From the NCBI RefSeq assembly GCF_035987325.1, contig NZ_CP108488.1, positions 8,184,001-8,248,000 on the forward strand: a stretch of DNA of 64,000 bases. Reading direction: 5' to 3'. The position numbers and the translations under genes are program-made. This document shows positions 26,398 through 34,014 of this stretch, piece by piece. The notes under the pieces were generated by a model. It worked only from the letters and a program-made list of their open reading frames with translations. It made no database searches and had not been told where the DNA came from. How positions within the stretch are numbered: the stretch's first letter is position 1; every line of letters starts with the position of its first letter. Source of the DNA: Streptomyces sp. NBC_01244 (GTDB lineage Bacteria > Actinomycetota > Actinomycetes > Streptomycetales > Streptomycetaceae).

Positions 26398-27618
26398 TCA
26401 GGCGGCGGCGATGGCCAGGACCGCGTTCTGACCACCGAATCCGAAGGAATTGCTCAGGGCCAGGTCGATGCGCGCGCCGGTGGCGGAGGTGGCCACCTCG
26501 AGGTCGAGCCGCGGATCGAGCTCTTGGAGCGAGGCCGTGGGCGGAATCACCGACCGCTCCACGGTGAGCACACCCAGCGCCGCCTCGACCGCTCCGGCGG
26601 CCCCCAGCAGATGGCCCGTCACCCCCTTCGTCGAGGTGACGAGCGGGTGACCTCCGAACACCCGGGCGAGCATCTGGCCCTCCATCAGGTCGTTCAACGG
26701 CGTCGACGTACCGTGCGCGTTGACGTGCGCGATGTCACCGGGCGAGGCACCCGCGTCGGCGAGCGCGGCCCGTACGGCGGCCTCGACGGCGCGGCCCCGC
26801 GGATCCGGGCTGGTCATGTGGTGGGCGTCCGCGCTGGCTCCATAGCCCGCGATGCGCGCCCGGATCCGGGCGCCGCGGGCACGGGCGTCGGCGACCCGCT
26901 CGAGGACCAGCACCCCCGCTCCCTCACCGGCGACGAAGCCGTCGCGCCCGGCGTCGAAGGGGCGCGACGCGGTCGCCGGGTCGTCTTCGCGCCGTGACAA
27001 GGCCCCCATGCTCGCGAAGCCGGCCATGACCAAGGGCGTGATCATGGCTTCGCTGCCGCCCGCCAGCACGATGTCGCACCGGTCCATGGCCAGCAGATCA
27101 CGGGCCGTGCCGATCGCGGTGGCACCCGAGGCGCAGGCGGTGGCCACCACCAGGTTGGGGCCGCGGGCGCCGAACTCGATGGCGGCCTGCCCCGCCAGCA
27201 TGTTCGGCAGCTGCATGGGCAGCAGCAGCGGGGACACCCGCCGCGGGCCCTCCTTCAGCAGCGTCCGGTGCTGCGTCTCGACGGTGCCCGGCCCGCCGTC
27301 CGCGCAGCCGAGGACGACGCCGACCCGGGCGCCGTCCCAGGTCGCCGGGTCCAGTCCGGCGTCGGCAACCGCCTCCTTGGCGGCCACCAGCGCGAACTGG
27401 ACGAACCGGTCGAGGCGCAGCGCCCGCCGGCCACCGAGCAGTGCGTCCGGATCGAATCCGGGGACCCGGCACGAGAGCCGGACCGGGTGGCCGTCGAGCA
27501 CGGGGTCGAGCGCCGCGGTGGCCCGCCCCGCAAGGACGGCCTCCCAGGTCGGCTCCGTACCGACGCCGCCGGGCGTGACCAGACCCAGGCCGGTGACCGC
27601 GGTGTCGGTGGCGGGCAT
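26398..27618 (-). CDS. Beta-ketoacyl-ACP synthase II-type enzyme (FabF-like)
   Basis: 406 residues. Cys-His-His triad intact: TACASG, NAHGTSTPLND and KGVTGHLLGAAG. The ATG overlaps the ACP stop by one base (TGATG, 27616-27620), so synthesis is coupled. With the adjacent ACP and KAS III it forms a minimal fatty-acid-like condensing set inside the azoxy operon. No partner chain-length factor, ketoreductase or dehydratase is present. It may add one or few C2 units to the serine-derived carboxylate, or build the alkyl chain with help from primary metabolism. The choice is not settled by sequence. Confidence 0.9.
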   Translation of the reverse strand: MPATDTAVTGLGLVTPGGVGTEPTWEAVLAGRATAALDPVLDGHPVRLSCRVPGFDPDALLGGRRALRLDRFVQFALVAAKEAVADAGLDPATWDGARVGVVLGCADGGPGTVETQHRTLLKEGPRRVSPLLLPMQLPNMLAGQAAIEFGARGPNLVVATACASGATAIGTARDLLAMDRCDIVLAGGSEAMITPLVMAGFASMGALSRREDDPATASRPFDAGRDGFVAGEGAGVLVLERVADARARGARIRARIAGYGASADAHHMTSPDPRGRAVEAAVRAALADAGASPGDIAHVNAHGTSTPLNDLMEGQMLARVFGGHPLVTSTKGVTGHLLGAAGAVEAALGVLTVERSVIPPTASLQELDPRLDLEVATSATGARIDLALSNSFGFGGQNAVLAIAAA

Positions 27619-27857
27619 CAGACCGTCGACATCCGCTGCTCCACGAGCAGCGCCATGTCGCCGATGGTGTCCAGGTCCAGCAGCTCGTCGTCGCTGACCT
27701 TCACGCCGAGCTCCTTCTCCAGCAGCAGCGAGAGTTCGACCACTGCCAGCGAGTCCAGCTCGACCTCCTCCCGGGTGGCTTCGGGCGTCACCTGCCCGGC
27801 ATCCACCTTCAACTTGCTGACCAGGATTTCCTTGAGGGTCTCGAACGTGTTCGGCAT
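27618..27857 (-). CDS. Acyl carrier protein
   Basis: 79 residues, acidic, with phosphopantetheine serine in ELDSLAVVEL. Typical type II ACP length and three-helix pattern. It sits between KAS III and KAS II genes, which it presumably serves. ATG 27857 is preceded by AAGGAGAC. It is distinct from the other free ACP at 52329, which accompanies the type I PKS. Confidence 0.93.
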   Translation of the reverse strand: MPNTFETLKEILVSKLKVDAGQVTPEATREEVELDSLAVVELSLLLEKELGVKVSDDELLDLDTIGDMALLVEQRMSTV

Positions 27858-27917
27858 TGCGGTCTCCTTGAGTCATCGATGGGCGCGTACGCGAGAAGGG
27901 CGGTGAGGCGGTGTCGG

Positions 27918-28928
27918 TCAGGCGGCCTTGACGTTCGGCCAGACCAGGGCGGCGGCGCCCCAGGCGAGACCTCCGCCGAAGGCGGTCATGAGGAGCCGGT
28001 GCCCTCCTACGAGGGAGCCGTCGGCCGCGGACTGGGCCAGCAGCAGGGGGATCGAGGCGGCACCGGTGTTGCCGACCCGCTCGATGTTGGACAGGGAGCG
28101 CTCCGCCGGCACACCGAGCTCCTCGGCCACCGCCGTGAGGATGCGGCCGTTGGCCTGGTGGGCGGCGAACCGGTCGACGTCGCCGATCTCCCAGCCCGCC
28201 GTCTCCAGGGCCGTGCGCGAGGCGGCGCTCATCCGCTCCACGGCGTGCCGGTACGTCTCGCGCCCCCGCATCCGGAAGTACTCCTCGCCCGGAGCGGGCG
28301 GGCGGCCGGAGGACCGCTGGCGTGAGCCGCCCGCCGGGACCTCGATCAGGTCGCTCAGCCGGCCGTCGCTGCCCAGGACCAGCGGCCCGACGGCCCCCGG
28401 TTCGGTAGCGTCACCGGAGCGCAGGACCACGGCTCCCGCGCCGTCGGCGAAGATGACCGCGGTCCCCCGGTCGGCCGGGTCGACGATGGTGGTGAAGGCG
28501 TCGGCGCCGATCAGTAGGACCCTGCGCACGGTCCCCGACACGATCAGCCCGGAGGCCGTGGCGAGGCCGTACAGGAATCCCGAGCACACGGCGGCGACGT
28601 CGAACGCGGCTGCGCCGTCGAGTCCCAGCCTGGCGGCCACTTCGGGTGCGGTGGCCGGGCAGGGCCGGTCCGGTGTGGTGGTGGCGAGCACCACCGCGTC
28701 CGGGGGCTCGCCACCCGCCGAGGCCAGGGCCAGCCCACCCGCCTCGACCGCGAGGTCGGAGGTGGCGGTGCCGGGCGAGATCACGTGCCGGGACGCGATG
28801 CCCGTCCGGCTGCGGATCCACTTGTCGGTGGTGTCCAGACGGCTCGTCAGGTCCTGGTTGGTGACCACGCCGGGCGGTACGTACCCGCCGATGCCGCAGA
28901 TCACCGCTGCCGGTGCGCCCGCTGTCAT
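27918..28928 (-). CDS. Beta-ketoacyl-ACP synthase III-type enzyme (FabH-like)
   Basis: 336 residues with the KAS III triad Cys (AAVCSGFLYGL), His (FAAHQANGR) and Asn (ERVGNTGAASIP). Its ATG overlaps the diiron oxygenase stop by ATGA (28925-28928). KAS III enzymes condense an acyl-CoA with malonyl-ACP; here it likely starts or ends chain building on the operon ACP. Elaiomycin-type azoxy compounds contain a serine carboxylate elongated by acetate, a reaction this enzyme could do. That is inference. Confidence 0.9.
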   Translation of the reverse strand: MTAGAPAAVICGIGGYVPPGVVTNQDLTSRLDTTDKWIRSRTGIASRHVISPGTATSDLAVEAGGLALASAGGEPPDAVVLATTTPDRPCPATAPEVAARLGLDGAAAFDVAAVCSGFLYGLATASGLIVSGTVRRVLLIGADAFTTIVDPADRGTAVIFADGAGAVVLRSGDATEPGAVGPLVLGSDGRLSDLIEVPAGGSRQRSSGRPPAPGEEYFRMRGRETYRHAVERMSAASRTALETAGWEIGDVDRFAAHQANGRILTAVAEELGVPAERSLSNIERVGNTGAASIPLLLAQSAADGSLVGGHRLLMTAFGGGLAWGAAALVWPNVKAA

Positions 28929-29944
28929 GCCGGCCGCCCCGGACCGCCGGTCAGTACGTCGACGGGCAGTTCCATGTAGGCCATGCGCGCCTCGGCCATC
29001 TCGTCGGTCCAGCGCTCCGCCATGGCGTAGCGCTGCTCGGCGGTGGTGTCGAGCATCCGTACGCCGGGCCAGATCTCGTAGTCCCCGATGAGGTCGGCGT
29101 GTTCCTTCATGCCTTCCTGGAACAGTTCCTCGCGGTGGATGACGAACTCGCGGTCGGGGATCTCGTCCCACAGCCTGACGCCCCGCCCGATGACGTCCAG
29201 CACCCGCGGCCGCTCCTCGGGGTGTTCCCGCAACCGGTCGCGCAGGATGGTGCTGGCGACGGTCAGATGGCGGATCTCGTCGATGGCCGTCCCCCGGGAG
29301 ATCTCCCCGGTCGCGGGCGACAGGGGGGTCCACTTGCGTTCGCTGAGTTCGGCCGCGGGGGCCAGGACCCCTTCGATGACGATGGCGAACACCGCGACAC
29401 CGCCGAGGAAGTCCCCCTCGTCCCGGATGACTTCGAGCGTGAAGTCCTCGACCGGCCGCAGTACCCTGCGCCGGTAGTCGGCCGCCATCTCGTCGATGTC
29501 CCGCAGCAGGGTCGCGGCCGGCCTGCCGAGCTCCACCAGGTGGTTGCGGAACACCCGGGAGTGCCGGGCCTCGTCGATCATCTGGGTGGCGTAGAACTCC
29601 ATCTCGGGGATGCCGGGCGCGAGGGCCACGTAGTGCCCGAGCAGCCGGGTGGCGATCTCCTCGGCGACGCTGCGGAAGCCGAACTCCAGGGTCAGCGCCT
29701 CGTTCAGCGGACCCGGCCGGGTCAGCAGCTCCGGCACCCCGGCGTCCTCGTGGTGTCCGGTCACCCCCCGGTCGCGCAGCGTGCCCTGGGCGACCGAGGT
29801 GATCCAGTACGCCAGGTCGCAGTCCTCGGGCCCGAGCGTGAGCTTCATGGCGCCGTCGAGCAGGCCCGGCGCGGTGTCCCAGTCGGCCTCGGGGGCCGTG
29901 ACCCGGTTCGCGCCGGCCGTCCGGTCGCGCGTGGTGTCGGTCAT
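28925..29944 (-). CDS. Diiron oxygenase for azoxy formation (VlmB-like)
   Basis: 339 residues, all-helical ferritin-like fold. Metal ligands are readable: E95/E96 in helix 1, E125-ARH128 (DEARH), E191, and E223-IRH226 (DEIRH). The two ExxH-type repeats define a carboxylate-bridged diiron site as in the AurF/VlmB group. In valanimycin-type pathways VlmB is implicated in oxidising the N-N intermediate to the azoxy group. It lies between flavin reductase and KAS III with ATGA overlaps on both sides. Assignment rests on motifs plus the complete set of vlm-like neighbours. Confidence 0.85.
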   Translation of the reverse strand: MTDTTRDRTAGANRVTAPEADWDTAPGLLDGAMKLTLGPEDCDLAYWITSVAQGTLRDRGVTGHHEDAGVPELLTRPGPLNEALTLEFGFRSVAEEIATRLLGHYVALAPGIPEMEFYATQMIDEARHSRVFRNHLVELGRPAATLLRDIDEMAADYRRRVLRPVEDFTLEVIRDEGDFLGGVAVFAIVIEGVLAPAAELSERKWTPLSPATGEISRGTAIDEIRHLTVASTILRDRLREHPEERPRVLDVIGRGVRLWDEIPDREFVIHREELFQEGMKEHADLIGDYEIWPGVRMLDTTAEQRYAMAERWTDEMAEARMAYMELPVDVLTGGPGRPA

Positions 29945-30489
29945 CCGGCTTCCTCCTCGATGTGGGGTTGGGGTATGCCGCCCGGGCCGGTCTGCGGGTG
30001 CAGCGCGCCGGCGACGAGTCCGCCCCCGTAGCTCAGCAGCGGGTCGCCGGCGCCGCTGTCCACCCGGACGACCTGCCCGAGCAGCACCTCGTGGTCGCCG
30101 ACGACGTAACTCGCCGAGAGCCGGCAGGCGTAGTGCGCGAGCGCACCGTCGAGCAGGGGCGCCGCGGTGTACGGATCGGGGTGCCAGTCGACGGCGGCGA
30201 ACTGCTCGACGCCGTCCGGGCGGGCGCTGGAAGCGAACCAGCGGGCGATGGAACTCTGGGACGCACCCAGTACGTTGACGGCGAACCGCCCTTCGGCGGA
30301 GGCCAGCCGGGACAGCACCGAACCGGCCCGCAGCGCCGTACCGACGAGCAGCGGGCGGTGCGAGACCCGGGTCAGAGTGCTGACCGTGGTGCCGTGCGTA
30401 CGCCCCTGGTGCCGCACGGTGAGCACCGCCACCGGTGCGGCCAACTGGTCGATCAGCAGCCGGGCCGGTGCCTTCGCCGAGGACCTCAT
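29941..30489 (-). CDS. Flavin reductase (VlmR-like)
   Basis: 182 residues from ATG 30489. The open frame continues upstream, but the ATGA overlap with the membrane-protein stop fixes this start. Flavin-reductase-like split-barrel: early GTTVSTLTRVSHRPLL flavin loop, then FAVNVLGASQSSIARWFA and the HYACRLSASYVVGDHEVLLG strand typical of HpaC-type NAD(P)H:FMN/FAD reductases. It should supply reduced flavin to the acyl-CoA-dehydrogenase-fold N-hydroxylase of this operon, as VlmR does for VlmH. Confidence 0.9.
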   Translation of the reverse strand: MRSSAKAPARLLIDQLAAPVAVLTVRHQGRTHGTTVSTLTRVSHRPLLVGTALRAGSVLSRLASAEGRFAVNVLGASQSSIARWFASSARPDGVEQFAAVDWHPDPYTAAPLLDGALAHYACRLSASYVVGDHEVLLGQVVRVDSGAGDPLLSYGGGLVAGALHPQTGPGGIPQPHIEEEAG

Positions 30490-31007
30490 CGGGCCGCTCC
30501 GGCCGACTGCGGGGCCACGTGGCCGACGGGGGTGGGCTCGGTGGCGTGCCCGACGGGCTTGGGGTGGGCGAGTCCGAGATCGTCCAGCAGTCGCAGGTAG
30601 CCCGTCTGCCGGACCGGTTCGAAGGGCAGCGCGAACGACTTCATGAAGTTGCCGAACAGTCCCCGGTCGCCGAAGAGATGGAACGGCAGCACGAGCAGGG
30701 CCCACTCGGGCTTCACCAGCCAGCACCACAGCGCGGCGACCGCGCCCTGGGTGATCATGCTGTGCATCACGTTGTAGAGCACGTAGTACGTCTTGGCGAT
30801 GGGCCGGCCGCCGCTGCGCCGGAACGCGATGGCGCCGGGCAGGTAGCCGATCAGGTCGATGTAGAGGAACAGCGCGATGGCCGGCAGCCACCGGATCTCG
30901 CCGAAGTGAGCGATGATCAGCCCGGTCGACACGGCCAGCCCGACCAGATACTCGGCGCGGTGGAGGCTGAAGGTCCTGGGCGTTTCGAAGGGGTTGGCCT
31001 GGTCCAT
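30486..31007 (-). CDS. Small integral membrane protein (VlmO-like)
   Basis: 173 residues with about four membrane helices (LVGLAVSTGLIIAHF, LPAIALFLYIDLIGYL, a central helix around MITQGAVAALWCWLV, and a following LLVLPFHLF). Conserved-looking polar residues (H, R, Y in HFGE, KTYYVLYNVMHS) could be catalytic. The position in the flavin reductase/diiron block matches VlmO of the valanimycin set, a membrane protein implicated in N-N bond formation from O-seryl hydroxylamine. AGGAG precedes ATG 31007. Identity is based on context and topology, so moderate. Confidence 0.75.
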   Translation of the reverse strand: MDQANPFETPRTFSLHRAEYLVGLAVSTGLIIAHFGEIRWLPAIALFLYIDLIGYLPGAIAFRRSGGRPIAKTYYVLYNVMHSMITQGAVAALWCWLVKPEWALLVLPFHLFGDRGLFGNFMKSFALPFEPVRQTGYLRLLDDLGLAHPKPVGHATEPTPVGHVAPQSAGAAR

Positions 31008-31060
31008 GAGTCGTCTCCTGCGGATCCTGCTGAGGGCCCCGCCGGGGTGGCGGGCGGGAA

Positions 31061-31552
31061 TCAGACGGTGGCCGGGAGGCCGGGGGCGGAGTCGTCGAGA
31101 CCGGTGTCGCCGACCAGGTCGGTCCGGGGGAACAGCCCGGTGACGGCCCAGGCGACCGTCTCTCTGATCACGCGCTCCGCGATGGGGTCGAGGATTCCTT
31201 CGAGGCTGGGGATGCCGAAGTCGAAGTCGGCCGAGAAGCGGACCGCGACGTCGTCACCCCGCTGCTCCAGGCGCCACGTGCCGGAGAAGGCGTCGAAGTC
31301 CCCTTCCGTCTGCTCGAAGTGGATCTCCAGCCGGTCGGGGAGGAACCGGTCCCGTTCGGTCCAGCGCAGCAGCCCACTGCGGAAGTGGAGTTCCCAGCTG
31401 GAGCCGGCCTCCGGATCGGGGTGGGTCGCGTGGACCGTGGTCGACTGCACGTGCGGTGCGAGCTCGGGATAGCGCTCCCAGCGCAGTACGTTGTCGTAGA
31501 CGTGCCGGGCCTTTTCGGAGCGCACACAGGCCTCCAGTTCGACGTGCCGCAC
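31061..31552 (-). CDS. SRPBCC (polyketide cyclase/START-like) protein
   Basis: 163 residues with the START/Bet v1-like pattern: N-terminal strand VELEACVRSEKARHVYDNV, WERYPELAPHV, and a long C-terminal helix (IAERVIRETVAWAV). Such proteins form hydrophobic cavities used as aromatase/cyclases or carriers of unstable intermediates. No aromatic polyketide is expected here, so binding or dehydration of an azoxy intermediate is more likely than cyclisation. It lies between the aminotransferase (6 bp) and VlmO-like genes. Confidence 0.8.
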   Translation of the reverse strand: MRHVELEACVRSEKARHVYDNVLRWERYPELAPHVQSTTVHATHPDPEAGSSWELHFRSGLLRWTERDRFLPDRLEIHFEQTEGDFDAFSGTWRLEQRGDDVAVRFSADFDFGIPSLEGILDPIAERVIRETVAWAVTGLFPRTDLVGDTGLDDSAPGLPATV

Positions 31553-31558
31553 GATCTC

Positions 31559-32842
31559 TTACCGCCTTCCGGGCAGGGTGGCCGACCCGCTGATCAGGGC
31601 GCGGGTGGCTTTGTCGAAGGAGTCGAGGAGCACGTCGGCTTCCTGGTCGGTGAGGGTCGCGGGAGGCGTGAACCGCACCACCGAACTGCCGTTCATCGAG
31701 TGGTTCGCCACCACTCCGTGGTTGAACAGTTCGATGAGCAGCTCGCCCGCCAGGCCCGCCTCGGTCAGCTCGACACCGATGAGCAGCCCCTGACCGCGTA
31801 CGTCGACGAGCAGGTCGGGAATGTTGCGGCGGGCGATCTCGGCGATGCGCGGCAGCAGTACCGCCCCGAGGTCGCCGGCGCGGGAGACCAGCCGGCCGTC
31901 CCGCATGGCCTGGATCGAGCCCTGGACGGCGGCCATCAGCAGCGGCTGTCCGGAGAACGTGGCGGTGTGGACGTAGGGGTCTTTGTCGAAGGGCCGGAAC
32001 GCCTCCCGGGTCGCGACGGCGGCCGAGACCGGGACCACTCCGCCGCCGAGCGCCTTGCCCGCCAGCAGGACGTCGGGGACGACGCCCTCGATGTCGGCGC
32101 CCCACCATTCGCCGAGGCGGCCGAAGCCGGACTGCACCTCGTCGAGGATGAGGAATCCGTCGTACTCGCGCACGAGTTCCTCGACCCGCTTGAGGTATCC
32201 CTTGGGCGGGATGATCACGCCGCCCTCGCCCTGGACGGGCTCCAGGATCACGCACACCTCGCCGGGGTGTGCGGCGAGCTCCGCCTCCAGGGCGTCGGCG
32301 TCCCCGTACGGGATGTGCCGGACGTCGGGAAGGAGCGGGCGGAAGGGCCGCTGGTAGACCTCCTTCGCCGTGGCCGAGAGGGCCCCGAGGGTCTTGCCGT
32401 GGTAGCCGCCGTTCATCGAGACGGTGCGCTTGCGGCCGTTGGCCCGCGCCAGCTTGAGTCCCGTCTCCACGGCCTCGGCGCCCGACAGGGCGAAGTGCAC
32501 CCTGTCCAGGCCCGGAGGCATCACCGAGACGAGGGCCTCGGCGGCCAGCGCGACGGTCGGCTCCAGCAGGATGCGGGTGGCGACGGGGTGCGTGCGCAGC
32601 TGCCGTTCGACCGCCTCCATGACGACGGGGTGCCGGGCTCCCATGATGAAGACCCCGTACCCGCCCGCGTTCAGGAAGCGCGCCCCGTCGCTGGTGGTGA
32701 TCCACGCTCCCTCCGACGCCATCTCCATGTGAGTGCCGAAGAGCTCTGCGAGGGTGGCCCGGCCCTTGCTCAGATGGGCCCGGTACAGGTCGAGTATCTG
32801 CTGTTCGGTATGGGTCCCGGGGACCTGGTGGGTGGTGGTCAT
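31559..32842 (-). CDS. PLP-dependent class III aminotransferase
   Basis: 427 residues. Motifs: cofactor-phosphate loop GAEAVETGLKLAR, LDEVQSGFGR aspartate, and PLP lysine in LLAGKALGGG. Related to ornithine/acetylornithine-type omega-aminotransferases. Beside an aldehyde-dehydrogenase-family enzyme it probably converts a fatty or polyketide aldehyde to a primary amine, substituting for the amino-acid decarboxylase (VlmD) of valanimycin. ATGA overlap with the upstream N-hydroxylase gene indicates coupling. Confidence 0.9.
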   Translation of the reverse strand: MTTTHQVPGTHTEQQILDLYRAHLSKGRATLAELFGTHMEMASEGAWITTSDGARFLNAGGYGVFIMGARHPVVMEAVERQLRTHPVATRILLEPTVALAAEALVSVMPPGLDRVHFALSGAEAVETGLKLARANGRKRTVSMNGGYHGKTLGALSATAKEVYQRPFRPLLPDVRHIPYGDADALEAELAAHPGEVCVILEPVQGEGGVIIPPKGYLKRVEELVREYDGFLILDEVQSGFGRLGEWWGADIEGVVPDVLLAGKALGGGVVPVSAAVATREAFRPFDKDPYVHTATFSGQPLLMAAVQGSIQAMRDGRLVSRAGDLGAVLLPRIAEIARRNIPDLLVDVRGQGLLIGVELTEAGLAGELLIELFNHGVVANHSMNGSSVVRFTPPATLTDQEADVLLDSFDKATRALISGSATLPGRR

Positions 32843-34014
32843 GACAGCTCCAGGGGGTTGCCCGCGAACCAGGCCACCAGGGGTTCGGCGGCCGCGCCGC
32901 GGCCGGGCGGATGGAAGGCGAGCGCGCGCACGGCGGTGGCCAGCCGGGCGTGGTCGCCGGAGCGGATGAAGTCGAGGCCTCCGAGCAGCTCCACGGCCTG
33001 GTCCACCGCCTGGGCGAGGAGGTCCTGCACGGTGTACCGGGCCACCAGCACCTGGGCGACGGCCTCTTCACCGCCGAGCCCGGCGAGGACCGCCCGCGCG
33101 GCGCCCTCCAGCAGGGCGAAGGCCGAGTCGATCCGGATGACGAGGGCGGCACGTTCCCCGGCGGTACCCCGCTCCCGGACCAGCACCTGCTCGGCCAGCG
33201 TGCTCGCCGCGCCGACGTAGGCGGCCGAGATCAGCAGCTCGAACCAGACGAAGGCGACCGTCTGCAGGTCGTCGAGCCGGCCGGGGTCCTCGGCGGTGGT
33301 CCGGACGACCAGTTCCTCGGGGACGAAGACGTCGGTCAGACGGACCTCGTCGCTCTCGGCGGCGGCGAGGACGTCGTTGCCCCAGAACGGGTGCACGGAC
33401 AGCCCCCGCGTGGGCAGGTTCACCATGGCCAGGGCCAGTTCGGGGGCGCCGTCGGGACCGGGCACCGCGATGCTGGCGGTGAGCAGGTCCATGGAACGGG
33501 ACAGGCTGCACGGCTTCTTCGTGCCGTTGAGCAGGTAGCCGCCCTCGGTGGGGGTCGCAGCCACCGCCGGAACGAGGATGTTCTGCTGGGTACGTCCCTC
33601 CGCCCAGCCGGACGCCATCAGCCGGCGCCCCGGCGCGATGCCGGAGAGCGTCTCCAGCTGGGCGGGGGTGAGCCTGCCGGGATCGGCGGCGAGGGCGTAC
33701 AGCGTCGCGGCGGTGAAGTGGTGCATGGCCGCCACGGCGGCGGTGGAGGGCGAGAGCGAGCCGAGGGCGCGCTGGACCCGGATGGCGTCGAGCGCGTCCG
33801 CGCCGTGGCCTCCGTACTCCCGCGGGATCAGCAGTCCGGCCCCGTCGTGGTTGCGGAACAGGTCGATGACCGGGCTGCCGGGGGCCTCGCGCCGCTCGTA
33901 CGGGATGTCTCCCAGGGCCTTGAGCAGGCCGGGGTGGTGGTGGTCGCAGAGATCTCGTGCGGTGGAGAGGGAACGCATGGCGGTCCTTGTGGGTGTGGGT
34001 ACGGGGACGGTCAT
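32839..34014 (-). CDS. Acyl-CoA-dehydrogenase-fold flavin N-hydroxylase (VlmH-like)
   Basis: 391 residues with ACAD domains: helical N-terminus (IPREYGGHGADAL), beta middle (LLNGTKKPCSLSRSMDLL, ASGWAEGRTQQN) and C-terminal four-helix bundle (AVELLGGLDFIRSG). The usual ACAD catalytic glutamate is not evident. VlmH, the isobutylamine N-hydroxylase, belongs to this superfamily and works with a separate flavin reductase, which is encoded here too. Start ATG 34014 overlaps the upstream stop by ATGA; ATG 33978 (MRSL) is an alternative. An ordinary ACAD role is less likely given the context. Confidence 0.82.
   Translation of the reverse strand: MTVPVPTPTRTAMRSLSTARDLCDHHHPGLLKALGDIPYERREAPGSPVIDLFRNHDGAGLLIPREYGGHGADALDAIRVQRALGSLSPSTAAVAAMHHFTAATLYALAADPGRLTPAQLETLSGIAPGRRLMASGWAEGRTQQNILVPAVAATPTEGGYLLNGTKKPCSLSRSMDLLTASIAVPGPDGAPELALAMVNLPTRGLSVHPFWGNDVLAAAESDEVRLTDVFVPEELVVRTTAEDPGRLDDLQTVAFVWFELLISAAYVGAASTLAEQVLVRERGTAGERAALVIRIDSAFALLEGAARAVLAGLGGEEAVAQVLVARYTVQDLLAQAVDQAVELLGGLDFIRSGDHARLATAVRALAFHPPGRGAAAEPLVAWFAGNPLELS

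Noticed and set aside
32839..34014. Plain fatty-acid acyl-CoA dehydrogenase
   Set aside because: Paired with a flavin reductase and embedded in an azoxy operon, matching the VlmH type of this superfamily; a catalytic Glu is not evident.
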